Notes: generated by a model from the letters alone, not told the origin. Shown: positions 10,501 through 16,900, counted from the stretch's first letter. The stretch is DNA of 64,000 bases from Paenirhizobium cremeum (GCF_022884085.1 NZ_JAGGCS010000007.1:1-64000), one strand, 5' to 3'. Numbers and translations are program-made.

Positions 10501-11288
10501 ATGCGGCCGTCCTTGCTGGTGACGCCGGTCGCCTTGACGACGCCGCCGGTATTGCCGGCGAGCGCATAGACATTGCCGCCATTGGCGCGCAATTCCGCAT
10601 TGGCGGCCGCAATCGTGCCTGAGTTCGTCGCCTCGGTGTCCGAACCGCCAACCACCACGGCAAAGAGGCCGTTTTCGTCAGCCTCGTCCTTCGCCAGGAT
10701 CTCGTAGCCAGCGAGAAGCCCGACCGTGCCGTTCTCGGCGGTGATCGTGCCGGAATTTTCAACGGCCCGAGCGATCAGCGCCACGTCGCCGGAAGCCGAA
10801 CTGATGGTGCCGAGATTGACGACGCTTGCCTTCGACTGGCCGGCAAAGGTCATGGCACCGCCGGCGAGGAAATCCGCGTCGGAGACATCATGGGTGGAGC
10901 CGTAAAAGCTGCCGCCCGTCAAAATCGTCCCCTGCCGCCCGACCACGATGCCGGCGGGATTGATAAGGTAGAGCGAGCCCGTCGCGGTCAGGGAACCGTC
11001 GATCTGCGAGGCGATATTGCCGTTGACCCGGTTCAGCGTCGCGCCCGCGCCGTTGTCGAAATGGACGGAAGCTCCCGATCCAATCGAGAACCCGCCCCAT
11101 TCGATGATGCCGGTCAGACTCGTCTGGTTAATCAGGAGGCCCGAGGGAAGGCTCTCGATCGAACCGGAACCCTGGGTGAAGTCACCGCCCGAGGGCAGGA
11201 CCTGCTGCGACAGCGCATAGCCCGGCATGGCCACTGTCGCAAGAAGAGCCGCAAGATGGCGTCGGAAAGACCGTGTCCTTGTCCCCAT
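4506..11288 (-). CDS. Giant secreted adhesin TpsA (FHA N-domain, GLUG repeats, YDG/MBG domains)
   Basis: Large two-partner secretion exoprotein of 2260 aa. A signal peptide (about 1-28) precedes the filamentous haemagglutinin TPS domain (about 30-150) carrying the NPAGIVVG signature. Beta-helical repeats follow. GLUG repeats (GGLVG plus YATGxVTG-type units) occur in three blocks near residues 760-940, 1060-1300 and 1700-1960. A YDG domain (KVYDGTT, near 2030) and an MBG-like domain (about 2095-2180) close the repeat region, then a short Pro/Glu hinge and a tail with two cysteines. The ATG at 11288 is chosen because GGAGG lies 10 bp upstream and the signal peptide starts there; the frame is open to a TTG at 11411. 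Likely function: surface attachment or biofilm, exported by the downstream TpsB. Confidence 0.9.
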   Translation of the reverse strand: MGTRTRSFRRHLAALLATVAMPGYALSQQVLPSGGDFTQGSGSIESLPSGLLINQTSLTGIIEWGGFSIGSGASVHFDNGAGATLNRVNGNIASQIDGSLTATGSLYLINPAGIVVGRQGTILTGGSFYGSTHDVSDADFLAGGAMTFAGQSKASVVNLGTISSASGDVALIARAVENSGTITAENGTVGLLAGYEILAKDEADENGLFAVVVGGSDTEATNSGTIAAANAELRANGGNVYALAGNTGGVVKATGVTSKDGRIFLTAGEGGKVEVTGKLSATRQQTASASLPTRVPVPQARPDSGGDIRISGGDVIINGTVEATGTAGSGGTVVVTGDRIALGSVATVDASGATGGTVLIGGDYQGGYNAATKFLDEDVATADKVAVAAGAAILVDGTAGAGGRAVVWSDDTTVFDGTISATGAGTAAGGLVETSGHNLLLGDNVSISTLSEQGATGTWLIDPYNITISSSASNNASVNVSSNPWNVQPTTSGANINNTTLSSYLSSSNVAITTNGAGSEAGNITVDAAVSWSAATTLSLLADASTGGVFINAAITGSNAGSALVLSAGAGGISQTAAITAGTVTATAANGGSVALTNTGNAVSTLGASSAAGSFAFTNSQALTVSGPITSNGALSLTTTLGDLTINAALADSHVNANVSLSAAGTLKIAKDLTLSGTNAVLSLGYGTAYSLLNGARVSLPGSGASLSVNGTAYTLIHDVAGLQAMVDGTNYALGNDIDASATASWNSGAGFNPISSFTTTLTGLGHTVDGLTINRPGQSTVGLIGVLWGTVRDLTLSNMSVIGAGRVGTVAGNVSLGSVVNVHATGSVTGTAGQIGGLVGWFDQGTISGSSSTATVSGGDEVGGLIGRLRAGSVSDSYATGSVTATGDYAGGFAGSVYQGGTLTNVYASGRVTGPSNTGGLIGGEMVAGTLTLTNAYWDINSTGQATSFAGTGISNASAYTQATYAGFDFTNTWVMIAGETRPMLRNEYSTVITTAAALQLMSLDLTASYTLGADIDLTGAFTAVGGYYSGLWGSSGFVSIGSDASNFTGSFDGQGHTITGLTINRAGTNYVGLFGYTNGATISNVTLSGGSITGNDDVGALIGYMVGGSVSSASASATISGVSTGEANTGGLIGAVDGGVVSGSSASGSVTGAGYQVGGLVGYLFNGGTITQSYATGNVTGTGGSDGYIGGLVGGNGYTGDGGTISQSYATGTVTGSAGPIGGFVGHNEGTITDSYATGRVIGLGSAANIGGFVGVNFVHGTITNAYSTGYVTGSAQVGGFAGYNNNSASAITNAYWDTQTSGQSIGIYGGSGSATARTTAQLQGSLPAGFSSSVWGTGTNLYPYFKWQYSTTPVAISGTAYSDAGTTALAGANVTAISGGSGMGSAVTGANGYYYIVLAPGSSLASTGVLTYLDNGATKGIAFSDIGGTNGAQNVSIYGTAAHLITGETSLSATQTNYFVTFGSYADTDLGFLSPSSFASLTTSGGYGVYLNASGNYTLDTNLGSAGLLSLDSGGTFGVSGTVGLTAWGDLDIADAISWSDTSSLTLTTVTSGDITLGGAVTAANGTLVISAAGTATASSAIDVGLFSLTSGTWSQIAGTLASFNATDFRLGGGTTFLRATGGDGSAATPYQIVDVYGLQGMASASLLSDDFVLAADIDASGTSGWNSGAGFASIGDFATGFTGSLDGAGHTISGLFVNQSAGLGGLFGRIDGTVSDLTLSGSVTGSVAGLLGSYNFGTVSNVSVSGTASAGNSHYVGGLIGMNAGAITNSHAAVTVTAGDYAYAGGLVAYNAAATSGGVVISTGTITGSWASGTVDVGANSAAGGLAGANATGISASYATGAVTGGTDSHVGGLVGINTVDGAAGTTGSVATSFATGTVTAGSGTTATAGGLVGSNAGGIANAYATGNVSGGNVAGGLVGVNSGTVANTYATGTVASSAAPYGGLIGNNSGTVTASFWNTTTSGTSLGVGIGSASGVTGLTTAQLTSLSTFAAAGWDIDDAGGTGSVWRIYDGYTAPLLRGFMTSLTITGGGGTKVYDGTTTTTNVGTLTYSLPGYDTAQVFGTAAYTAAGVDVGSYSGGALALHGLYSGQFGYDISLLAGALTVTPRSLTVTADNQSMAAGGAVPTLSYTVGGMGLAGGDTLSGALATLATSGSPAGTYAISQGTLTASSNYVLTYVGGVLTVVAAAEPEPEPDAVLPQAAFEAPFSLGLRGIPAEQTVDTSGPCGAGAVLGAACAPVPHPANRSVGPFIIIGSL

Positions 11289-11369
11289 CCCGAAGCAACC
11301 TCCGCCTGAAAGCTTTGAATGAAAAAGAAAAATATAGTTCCGCCATAACACGACGAAGCAGCAATAATT

Positions 11370-11411
11370 ACCGTTGCAACGACGGTTAGGAACGGACTTG
11401 CTTCCTGTCAA
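11370..11411 (-). promoter_or_regulatory. Probable tpsA promoter with palindromic operator
   Basis: On the minus strand a perfect TTGACA (11411-11406) is followed after 17 bp by TAACCG (11388-11383), giving a strong -35 and a weak -10. Overlapping and just downstream of the -10 is a perfect palindrome, CGTTGCAACG (11372-11381), nested in a wider repeat ACCGT-N7-ACGGT (11370-11386). This is a plausible repressor site. The spacing leaves a leader of about 90 nt before the tpsA ATG at 11288. Confidence 0.35.
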
Positions 11412-11529
11412 GAACTACATTTGGGCCCAACAGCCGCAGGTGATCTTTTCCTTATACTTGTGCAGGACGAACACACCGATCGCTGCGGCAGCAACGAAGA
11501 GGCCGGCAAGCGGACACTCCCGCTGGCCG

Positions 11530-12744
11530 TCACTCCCGCGTCCTTTCCAGCGCCTGCAGCATCGGATAGACGCTGAACGCCGACTTTTCGGCCTTTGTCG
11601 TCAGATCCCGCAGATAACCGCCCGGCGAGCGGATGGTATCCGCCCGTTCCAGCATGACGGCGATCACCACCGCCGCCGCCTGCTCGCCCATGGCCGCCTT
11701 CGCCTTGCGCCAGGCATCCGGCGAAACGCCGAGCATGGAGCGCACCAGATCCGCGGTTTTCAAGAGATCCGACCAGTTGCGGATGCCGTCTCGGGCATAA
11801 TCGGCGATCTGCGGGCACAATCGCCGCAACCGGTCGAGGCTGACCGCCATTTTCCGCTCGGGTGCGGCCTCCATCGTCGACCGGGCTCCCGCCGTATTAT
11901 GTTCATTGCCGCTTATTTCAAATGATTGGTCGGTGTTTGAATTCTGAATATGGCGCTCAGTTTGAAGATCATTGGCGCTCATTTCTTCTTCCGAGAGGCT
12001 TGAAAGATAAGCGTTTTCCACTTCAGCCCTGAGCCGCAGGAGTTCCGTGCGGCGCGCCTCCAGCGCATCGAGCCCGGCATTGCGTCCAAGACGCCCCGAG
12101 ATTGCCGCAAGGCGCTCCGCCATGGAGAGCCAGTCGCCTGCCCTTGCCTCTTCCAGCGCACAGGCGACGATCCTCGAAATATCCCGCTGGTGCAGCGTCA
12201 CTTCGCTGCGCAATGTCCTTGCGGCCCGCTCTTCCTGACGGGCAGCTTCCGCCGCCGCATGGATTTCACCGGCGCGCAGCGCCAGCGGCGCGAGGTCGAA
12301 GCCGAAGGCCTCCTCCACCAGCCCGCGTTCGTCCCGCAGGCAGTAGCGCTTGCCGTTGGCGCTGTCGCGGCGAATGACAAGGCCGGCCTCCACCAGAACC
12401 GCCAGATGCCTGCGGATCGTCGCCGGCGCCATGCCGCGGGCACGAACCGAAAGTTCGCGATTGGACGGAAAGACGATGATCGGCGCACTGCCGTCGAGTT
12501 CCCGATCGTTGTTGAAGGAGACCAGGGCTTCCAACACGCAGATCGTGCGGTCGCCAAGGCCAAGCGTGCGGCGCGCTTCGGTTACCGCGCGCAGCAATTG
12601 CCATTTGTCGGCGCGGCCGCTGTCATTGCCGCCCTCGCCCGCCCTGAGCTTTTCCTGGCGCTTCGCCGTCTTCGCCTGGTTGGCAAAAATGCGCGCATTT
12701 ACCCTGCCGCCGCCGAAAGGCGTCGTCACTATCCGTTCCATCAT
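11530..12744 (-). CDS. repC: Plasmid replication initiator RepC
   Basis: Replication initiator of the repABC family, 404 aa from the chosen ATG. It opens with MMERIVTTPFGGGR, close to the TTPFGRR start typical of RepC. A winged-helix-like region follows (about 60-150: LGDRTICVLEALVSF, then FPSNRELSVRARGMAPATIRRHLAVLVEAGL). The C-terminus is helical (AAAVVIAVMLERAD...SPGGYLRDL). RepC binds an origin inside its own gene and acts in cis. ATG 12744 is preferred because AAGGGAC sits about 8 bp upstream; the frame continues to 12792. Expression should be limited by the antisense RNA encoded in the repB-repC gap. It lies last in repABC. Confidence 0.93.
   Translation of the reverse strand: MMERIVTTPFGGGRVNARIFANQAKTAKRQEKLRAGEGGNDSGRADKWQLLRAVTEARRTLGLGDRTICVLEALVSFNNDRELDGSAPIIVFPSNRELSVRARGMAPATIRRHLAVLVEAGLVIRRDSANGKRYCLRDERGLVEEAFGFDLAPLALRAGEIHAAAEAARQEERAARTLRSEVTLHQRDISRIVACALEEARAGDWLSMAERLAAISGRLGRNAGLDALEARRTELLRLRAEVENAYLSSLSEEEMSANDLQTERHIQNSNTDQSFEISGNEHNTAGARSTMEAAPERKMAVSLDRLRRLCPQIADYARDGIRNWSDLLKTADLVRSMLGVSPDAWRKAKAAMGEQAAAVVIAVMLERADTIRSPGGYLRDLTTKAEKSAFSVYPMLQALERTRE
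11890..12025. other. AT-rich segment inside repC, putative oriV
   Basis: A markedly AT-rich stretch within GC-rich repC, in the part encoding a linker rich in Asn, Ser and Glu. In studied repABC plasmids the replication origin maps to such an AT-rich region in the middle of repC. It contains a 9-bp direct repeat TGGCGCTCA at 11951-11959 and 11973-11981, spaced by two helical turns (22 bp). The origin assignment is by analogy only. Confidence 0.45.
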
Positions 12745-12869
12745 CGTCAGGTCCCTTGTCTGGAGACAAGCCGGACCCGTCGACGTCGCCATTCAGACGG
12801 ACGCAGTTCCACATTTCGCAGGACGGTTCGTCCGCGACTCTTGACTTTGACCTTCGGAAGTGATTCTCT

Positions 12870-12925
12870 CGAATTGCTACATAGAAGAGGGCTTCCGGAA
12901 TGGTGACGTTTTGGGGGCCTTTTTT
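12870..12925 (+). ncRNA. Antisense ctRNA of repABC (incompatibility RNA)
   Basis: Small counter-transcribed RNA gene in the repB-repC gap, on the strand opposite to repABC. A terminator is clear: GGCTTCC (12890-12896) pairs with GGGGGCC (12913-12919) around a 16-nt loop and is followed by TTTTTT (12920-12925). Upstream are two overlapping -35-like boxes, TTGACT (12841) and TTGACC (12847); the -10 is poorly defined, so the 5' end is approximate. In repABC plasmids such an RNA of about 50-60 nt pairs with the repC leader, blocks repC expression and acts as an incompatibility determinant. Confidence 0.72.
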
Positions 12926-13005
12926 CTTGTCTCTGCGCTTCCTTTCCTGGTCTTGCAATCGTCGTCGGCCGGGCTATCCGCCGGCCGAATCGCTGTTATC
13001 CGGGT

Positions 13006-14136
13006 TCACGTCCCGCCATTTCCCTCGGCGGAGTGCTCCTCGATGAATGCTGCGTAGTCTTCGTTCAGCCGCGCGCTCAGCCGGTCGATGAAGGCCGGGG
13101 CGACATCCGCCGCGAAATCGATCTTCACCGCCCTGCCCCGCCGTTCGATGCGTGCGAAGAGCCGGCCGTCGGGCGTCTTCAGCTCCAGCGGCGCCTCCTT
13201 TGCCTTGGGACGCAGATGCACGGGCAGCGCCCGGTCGAACAGCATCTGGAAACGGGCGTCGCTGTCTGCCGCGCGGAAGCGTTCCGAGGCGATCTCGTCG
13301 TCCGCCTTTTCGATCTCGGCGCCATTGCCGGTGAGGAAGATCTCGCCAAGCGCCATCCAGCGTTCGCGCCCCGCCTTCGGCGCGGGGCCGATGGCGCGGA
13401 TGAACCGCACGGGAACCGCATCGGCCACTTGCAGCAACCGCGAAAGCTCGCTCTTCTGCACTGCCAGCGCATCGCAGATCAGCTTGCGGTCGAAGCCCCG
13501 CTCTTCCAGCGAACGGGCAAAGACCGCCCGCTCGATGAAGCTCAGATTGCGCCGCTCGGCATTTTCCTTGCCCTGGGCCAGAACCAGTTCGTCGTCGCTC
13601 AGCGTCCGGACGATCGCCCTGACGGGCTGTCCGAGCCTGCGCGCCGCCTTCAGGCGCCGGTGCCCGTAGGCCACCTGGTAGCGGTCCGGCGTCTCGCCAT
13701 GGGGACGAACTAGGATCGGCACCTGCTGGCCGGTCTCGCGCATGCTTTCCACCAGCAGCAGGAAATCCGGATCGTCCCGGTCCTCGTCGCTCAGCCGGTC
13801 GCTGATGAAGGATGCCTCGATCTTGTCGGGGTCGAGGGCGAGGATCCGCTCGCCGTTTTCCAGCGCCTCGCGAAGCGCCCGCGCCTCTTCCATTTCCCGG
13901 CTGATCGAGGTCAGCGTCAGTCCCATCGTGCGAACCGCGCCGGACGAGGCCCGGCCGGGCGCTGCCGGCGCCGCCGAAGGTCCGGCAGGCTCCGCCTCGG
14001 GCGGCGGCTGAACGGATTTCGTCTCGGGCGCCCGCACGGCCGGCGCTCCACCGGCCTCAGGCGCGGCTGTGGCCGGCAGTTCACCGCCGAACAGGGCCTT
14101 CAAAGAATTCTTGCGATCCCGTCCCGCCATGCTCAT
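13006..14136 (-). CDS. repB: Plasmid partition protein RepB (ParB family)
   Basis: ParB-type centromere-binding protein, 376 aa. The N-terminus (MAGRDRKNSLKALFG) is the RepB opening thought to contact RepA. A Pro/Ala-rich linker covers about 20-70. The ParB nuclease-like fold lies at about 115-205, with VPILVRPHG and VAYGHRRLKAARRLG as the conserved boxes. A helix-turn-helix follows (LICDALAVQKSELSRLLQVADAVP). It should bind the GTTNNNNGCNNNNAAC palindromes upstream of repA. ATG 14136 overlaps the repA stop as ATGA. The ATG at 14130 is also possible and sits at better distance (8 nt) from GGAGG. It is the second gene of repABC. Confidence 0.93.
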   Translation of the reverse strand: MSMAGRDRKNSLKALFGGELPATAAPEAGGAPAVRAPETKSVQPPPEAEPAGPSAAPAAPGRASSGAVRTMGLTLTSISREMEEARALREALENGERILALDPDKIEASFISDRLSDEDRDDPDFLLLVESMRETGQQVPILVRPHGETPDRYQVAYGHRRLKAARRLGQPVRAIVRTLSDDELVLAQGKENAERRNLSFIERAVFARSLEERGFDRKLICDALAVQKSELSRLLQVADAVPVRFIRAIGPAPKAGRERWMALGEIFLTGNGAEIEKADDEIASERFRAADSDARFQMLFDRALPVHLRPKAKEAPLELKTPDGRLFARIERRGRAVKIDFAADVAPAFIDRLSARLNEDYAAFIEEHSAEGNGGT

Positions 14137-15383
14137 CGCCTCCATGCCGCCTGAACGAGCTGCTCGATCTCGCTGTTCACCGCGTCGAGCGATTCCATCG
14201 CCCTGTCATAGGTGCCGCGCGAGAAATTCTCGCGGCCGACCTCGTAGAGCGTCTGCTTGGTGAGGCCCGCATCGGAAATGGCGGTGGATTTCAGCATCGT
14301 CGCGGTCAGCACGCGATTGCCGAAAAGCGAGCGCAGGAAGCCGACGATCTGCGCCTGCGGCGCATCGTGCGGCTCGAAGCGGGTGACGAGATAACGCAGG
14401 AAGTCGAAGTTCAGCTGGCCGCCGGCTTCGCGCACGACGCCGAGCAGGTCGGAGGTCATGAACAGGAACTGGCTCATTGAGGCGACATCGAGCATCTGCG
14501 GGTGCACGGTGACGATAACAGAGGTCGAGGCGCACAGCGCCGACAGCGTGAGATAACCGAGCTGCGGCGGGCAGTCGATCACCACGACGTCGTAATCCTC
14601 CGCCACCTCCTCGAGGGCCGCCTGGACGCGGGTGAAGAAAAGCGACGTCGCATCGCCCGGACGGCGGGCGGCGAGCACCCGCGGCGTGGCATGCTCGAAT
14701 TCCTGCAGTTCGAGATTGCCGGGCACCAGGTCCAGATTGTGGAAATAGGTCTTGCGGACGATGCCCTTCAGCGAGCGCCGCTCGTCGTCATAGCGGATCG
14801 CGCCGTAGATCGTATCGTTGCCGGCAAGGTCCAGTTCCGGCTGGTAGCCGAAGAGCGCCGAGAGCGAAGCCTGCGGATCGAGATCGATGGCAAGCACGCG
14901 GTATCCCGCCATGGCGAGATGCTGGGCAAGATGCACCGACGAGGTGGTCTTGCCGGAACCGCCCTTGAAGTTGGTGACCGAAATCACCTGCAGGTGTTCG
15001 CCGCGGGCGGGATCGCGCCATTTGACATAGGAACGGGCCTTGGCCGTGTTGCCCTTGGAAAGGGCCTGCTCGGCGAGATAGTGGCGCAGCGCGTCGATAT
15101 CGGCGAGCGAATAGGAGCGGCGGCCGCCGGCGCCCACCTCGGGCTGAGGTCCCTCTCCCGCCAGCGACAATTGCCGCAGGTAGCCGTCCGAAACGCCGAC
15201 CAGACGCGCGGCTTCCCCGGAGGAAAAGCTGCGCAGCGTCTTCTGCGACGTCGGCGCGAACAGCCGGTCGCGCATCGCCTGGAGCTGAAGCGAAAGCGCA
15301 TGCGCGTCCTCGGCGATCGTTTCATCGGCCGGACGCAGGCTGGACGCCTTTTCTTCAACTGCGGGGTCTGACGGCGTGGCCAT
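14133..15383 (-). CDS. repA: Plasmid partition ATPase RepA (ParA family)
   Basis: ParA-type ATPase, 416 aa, that segregates the replicon together with RepB and autoregulates repABC. An N-terminal MerR-like helix-turn-helix lies at about 50-100 (SSGEAARLVGVSDGYLRQLS). The deviant Walker A box KGGSGKTT is near residue 140, with Walker A' LAIDLDPQAS and Walker B VVVIDCPPQLG. The C-terminal part (TKQTLYEVGRENFSRGTYDRA) is typical of RepA. ATG 15383 is chosen because GGAG lies 8 nt upstream; a TTG just before it also reads in frame. First gene of the repABC operon. Confidence 0.95.
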   Translation of the reverse strand: MATPSDPAVEEKASSLRPADETIAEDAHALSLQLQAMRDRLFAPTSQKTLRSFSSGEAARLVGVSDGYLRQLSLAGEGPQPEVGAGGRRSYSLADIDALRHYLAEQALSKGNTAKARSYVKWRDPARGEHLQVISVTNFKGGSGKTTSSVHLAQHLAMAGYRVLAIDLDPQASLSALFGYQPELDLAGNDTIYGAIRYDDERRSLKGIVRKTYFHNLDLVPGNLELQEFEHATPRVLAARRPGDATSLFFTRVQAALEEVAEDYDVVVIDCPPQLGYLTLSALCASTSVIVTVHPQMLDVASMSQFLFMTSDLLGVVREAGGQLNFDFLRYLVTRFEPHDAPQAQIVGFLRSLFGNRVLTATMLKSTAISDAGLTKQTLYEVGRENFSRGTYDRAMESLDAVNSEIEQLVQAAWRR

Positions 15384-15738
15384 CAACTGTCTCCATCCTT
15401 TTCTTCGTCAACGGAGCCGCCCCTGGGACACGACTGCCGCTCACGTGTATTCTTGTTCCATTCTGCGCGATTCTCTGTTTCGCGCATATACGCAGGAGCT
15501 GAAACCTACAGGTCTCTTGCAGATTTACGGAAATTCTCTTCATCTGCGTCCTTTCCCGTAAAAGGGTTGGATGACGCTCCGAGTCGCGTCAAGCCCTTTT
15601 TGGTTAACGAAAACTTGCCGCCGGGAGGCTCTCCCGACGCCCTGGATGATAATCCCGTTCCGGCCGACGGGGATGAAACGGCATTGCCGGTCCTGTTTTC
15701 ACAGCACTCTTTTTTGCGGCCATCCCCGTTTTCGCACC

Positions 15739-15754
15739 GTTGACAGCTGTCAAC
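15739..15754. other. parS site 1
   Basis: Perfect 16-bp palindrome GTTGACAGCTGTCAAC. It fits the repABC centromere consensus GTTNNNNGCNNNNAAC recognised by RepB. Identical copies occur at 16238 and 16418. It lies 356 bp upstream of the repA start. Confidence 0.88.
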
Positions 15755-15759
15755 AGCGG

Positions 15760-15781
15760 GCCGGCCTGCCCGCAGGCCGGC
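15760..15781. repeat. Inverted repeat next to parS 1
   Basis: Near-perfect hairpin with 10-bp arms (GCCGGCCTGC and GCAGGCCGGC) around a 2-base loop, starting 5 bp after parS 1. No T-run follows, so it is not an ordinary terminator. It could be an extrusion-prone cruciform or a protein site beside the centromere. Confidence 0.6.
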
Positions 15782-15873
15782 AACGATAGGGCATCAACAA
15801 CATGAATCTATGACGCCGGATCGATTCGGAAAAATCATTGGACGCGAAAATCGCCCCGTCCGACAATGGCGGC

Positions 15874-16125
15874 ATGACGAACACCTCGCTCTTCCATCTC
15901 GAACGGCGCGATCCGGCCCGCAACATGAAGCGCTTCTACCGGCTGGCGGTAGAGCGCGATCTGTTCGGCGAGATCCTGCTGGTGCGCGAATGGGGCAGGA
16001 TCGGCAGGCAGGGGCGCCGCAGGATCGAGCCGCAACCCGACACGGAAGCCGCCCTGATGCGCGCCTCGACGCTCGCCCGGGCCAAGCGACGGCGCGGCTA
16101 TGTGGAAATTCCCTCCCCGGCATAA
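15874..16125 (+). CDS. WGR domain protein
   Basis: Small protein of 83 aa made almost entirely of one WGR domain. The VREWGRIGRQGRRR motif lies near residues 41-54, preceded by the NMKRFYRLAVERDLFGE strand/helix pattern. WGR domains bind nucleic acid, for example in PARPs and in bacterial MolR-like proteins. Short stand-alone versions are common on rhizobial plasmids and have no assigned role. ATG 15874 is preferred over a TTG at 15838 because the domain begins right after it; no strong Shine-Dalgarno is visible. It lies between parS sites 1 and 2 and is transcribed away from repABC. Confidence 0.82.
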   Translation: MTNTSLFHLERRDPARNMKRFYRLAVERDLFGEILLVREWGRIGRQGRRRIEPQPDTEAALMRASTLARAKRRRGYVEIPSPA

Positions 16126-16237
16126 GGCCCTCCCCGCGCCATGCCCGGCGCTGTTGCGTCTCACACCACGGCGGCCGGTTCGTTCCGGGCGCCGTGGAGA
16201 GGCCCGCCGGACAGGACCGCCGGGAGAAGGGCGCGCT

Positions 16238-16253
16238 GTTGACAGCTGTCAAC
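16238..16253. other. parS site 2
   Basis: Perfect palindrome GTTGACAGCTGTCAAC, identical to the copies at 15739 and 16418. It lies 113 bp after the WGR gene. Confidence 0.88.
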
Positions 16254-16417
16254 AGTGCCCAGCGCGGATGTGAAGGCAGGGCCTGGAGCCGCAAAGGCGT
16301 CCGCCATTCTCCCTTGTCGCTGGCGACCGCGCTATTTCCCGCCGCAGGCCCCGGCGGCTTCCTCAGCGCCCCGGAGCGGAGTATCCCAAGCGAACTCCCC
16401 AGGGCCGAACAGCAGCC

Positions 16418-16433
16418 GTTGACAGCTGTCAAC
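16418..16433. other. parS site 3
   Basis: Perfect palindrome GTTGACAGCTGTCAAC, third identical copy. The sites are 499 and 180 bp apart, forming a centromere cluster over about 700 bp. Confidence 0.88.
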
Positions 16434-16749
16434 AACACCGTCGCAGGCGATGATCCGTTTCCCGCCGGCAAAGGGATCGCCGATACGTGGCCCAGTCCGC
16501 CGGTCGCCCCGGCCCATGCGGGAGGGAAGGGGAGGCCGTGCCATCTCTCCGGCGGCGTGCGGGCTTAGACGATGCCCGCCGCCGGACATGTCCCAAACCG
16601 GGTCAATCCATGAATTCCGGGTAAACGACGCCTCCCAGCAGGGGTGCTTTAACCGATTGATAACCGGTATCTTTTCTATTTCCGCCGGACCATTTACATT
16701 GGATTTTAGAAATATAAAGCTGGTCCTGCCATTCAAACAGGAGGACAGC

Positions 16750-16842
16750 ATGAAGGCTGCGCCGGATTACGGACTGATTGGCGTGACGGGACTGGCACTG
16801 ATGATCTTTGCCATTCTCGCCCTGTCGGGGATCACGCCCTAG
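16750..16842 (+). CDS. 30-residue single-pass membrane peptide
   Basis: Small gene of 30 codons plus stop. ATG 16750 follows AGGAGG by 5 bp, one of the best ribosome-binding sites in the window. The peptide begins MKAAPDYGL, then has one hydrophobic helix (about residues 8-27, rich in Leu, Ile, Ala and Gly) and ends in TP, so it should be an inner-membrane peptide. AT-rich promoter-like sequence lies upstream and a clear rho-independent terminator 38 bp downstream, so it looks like a complete transcription unit. I recognise no family; the function is unknown. Confidence 0.6.
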   Translation: MKAAPDYGLIGVTGLALMIFAILALSGITP

Positions 16843-16879
16843 TCGACGGCCATGACGGCGTCGACGTCAGAAAAAGAAG

Positions 16880-16900
16880 CCCCGCTCCGGCGGGGTTTTT
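16880..16900. terminator. Bidirectional rho-independent terminator
   Basis: Stem CCCCGC/GCGGGG (16880-16885 and 16890-16895) with a TCCG loop, followed by TTTTT and preceded by AAAAA at 16871. It can end the small-peptide transcript on the plus strand and the cellulose operon on the minus strand. Confidence 0.88.

Larger units (their letters stand above)
15384..15873. other. repA upstream region
   Basis: Gap of 490 bp between repA and the WGR gene. It must carry the repABC promoter. A hairpin (GCGCGA and TCGCGC, 15467-15487) lies in the likely leader and could be an autoregulatory operator. I cannot place -35/-10 boxes with confidence. The part near 15590-15620 is AT-richer. The far end holds a parS palindrome and a large inverted repeat, listed separately. 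No convincing open reading frame was seen. Confidence 0.5.
16126..16749. other. parS-bearing intergenic region
   Basis: Stretch of 624 bp without a convincing gene apart from the upstream signals of the small peptide at 16750. It holds parS sites 2 and 3. The last 120 bp are AT-rich (for example TTTACA at 16693 and TATAAA at 16713, though their spacing is short) and probably contain the promoter of the 30-residue peptide gene. Open frames across it lack start signals and coding character. Confidence 0.5.

Noticed and set aside
11289-11411. 41-codon N-terminal extension of the adhesin from a TTG
   Set aside because: The extension lacks signal-peptide character and overlaps the TTGACA promoter box. 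ATG 11288 has GGAGG at good spacing.
11415-11510. Minus-strand open stretch after repC that encodes a hydrophobic, cysteine-ended segment
   Set aside because: No start codon or ribosome-binding site precedes the hydrophobic part in that frame, so a gene is not supported.
15838-15873. Upstream TTG start for the WGR protein
   Set aside because: The extra 12 residues are not part of the domain and no Shine-Dalgarno precedes the TTG; ATG 15874 is kept.
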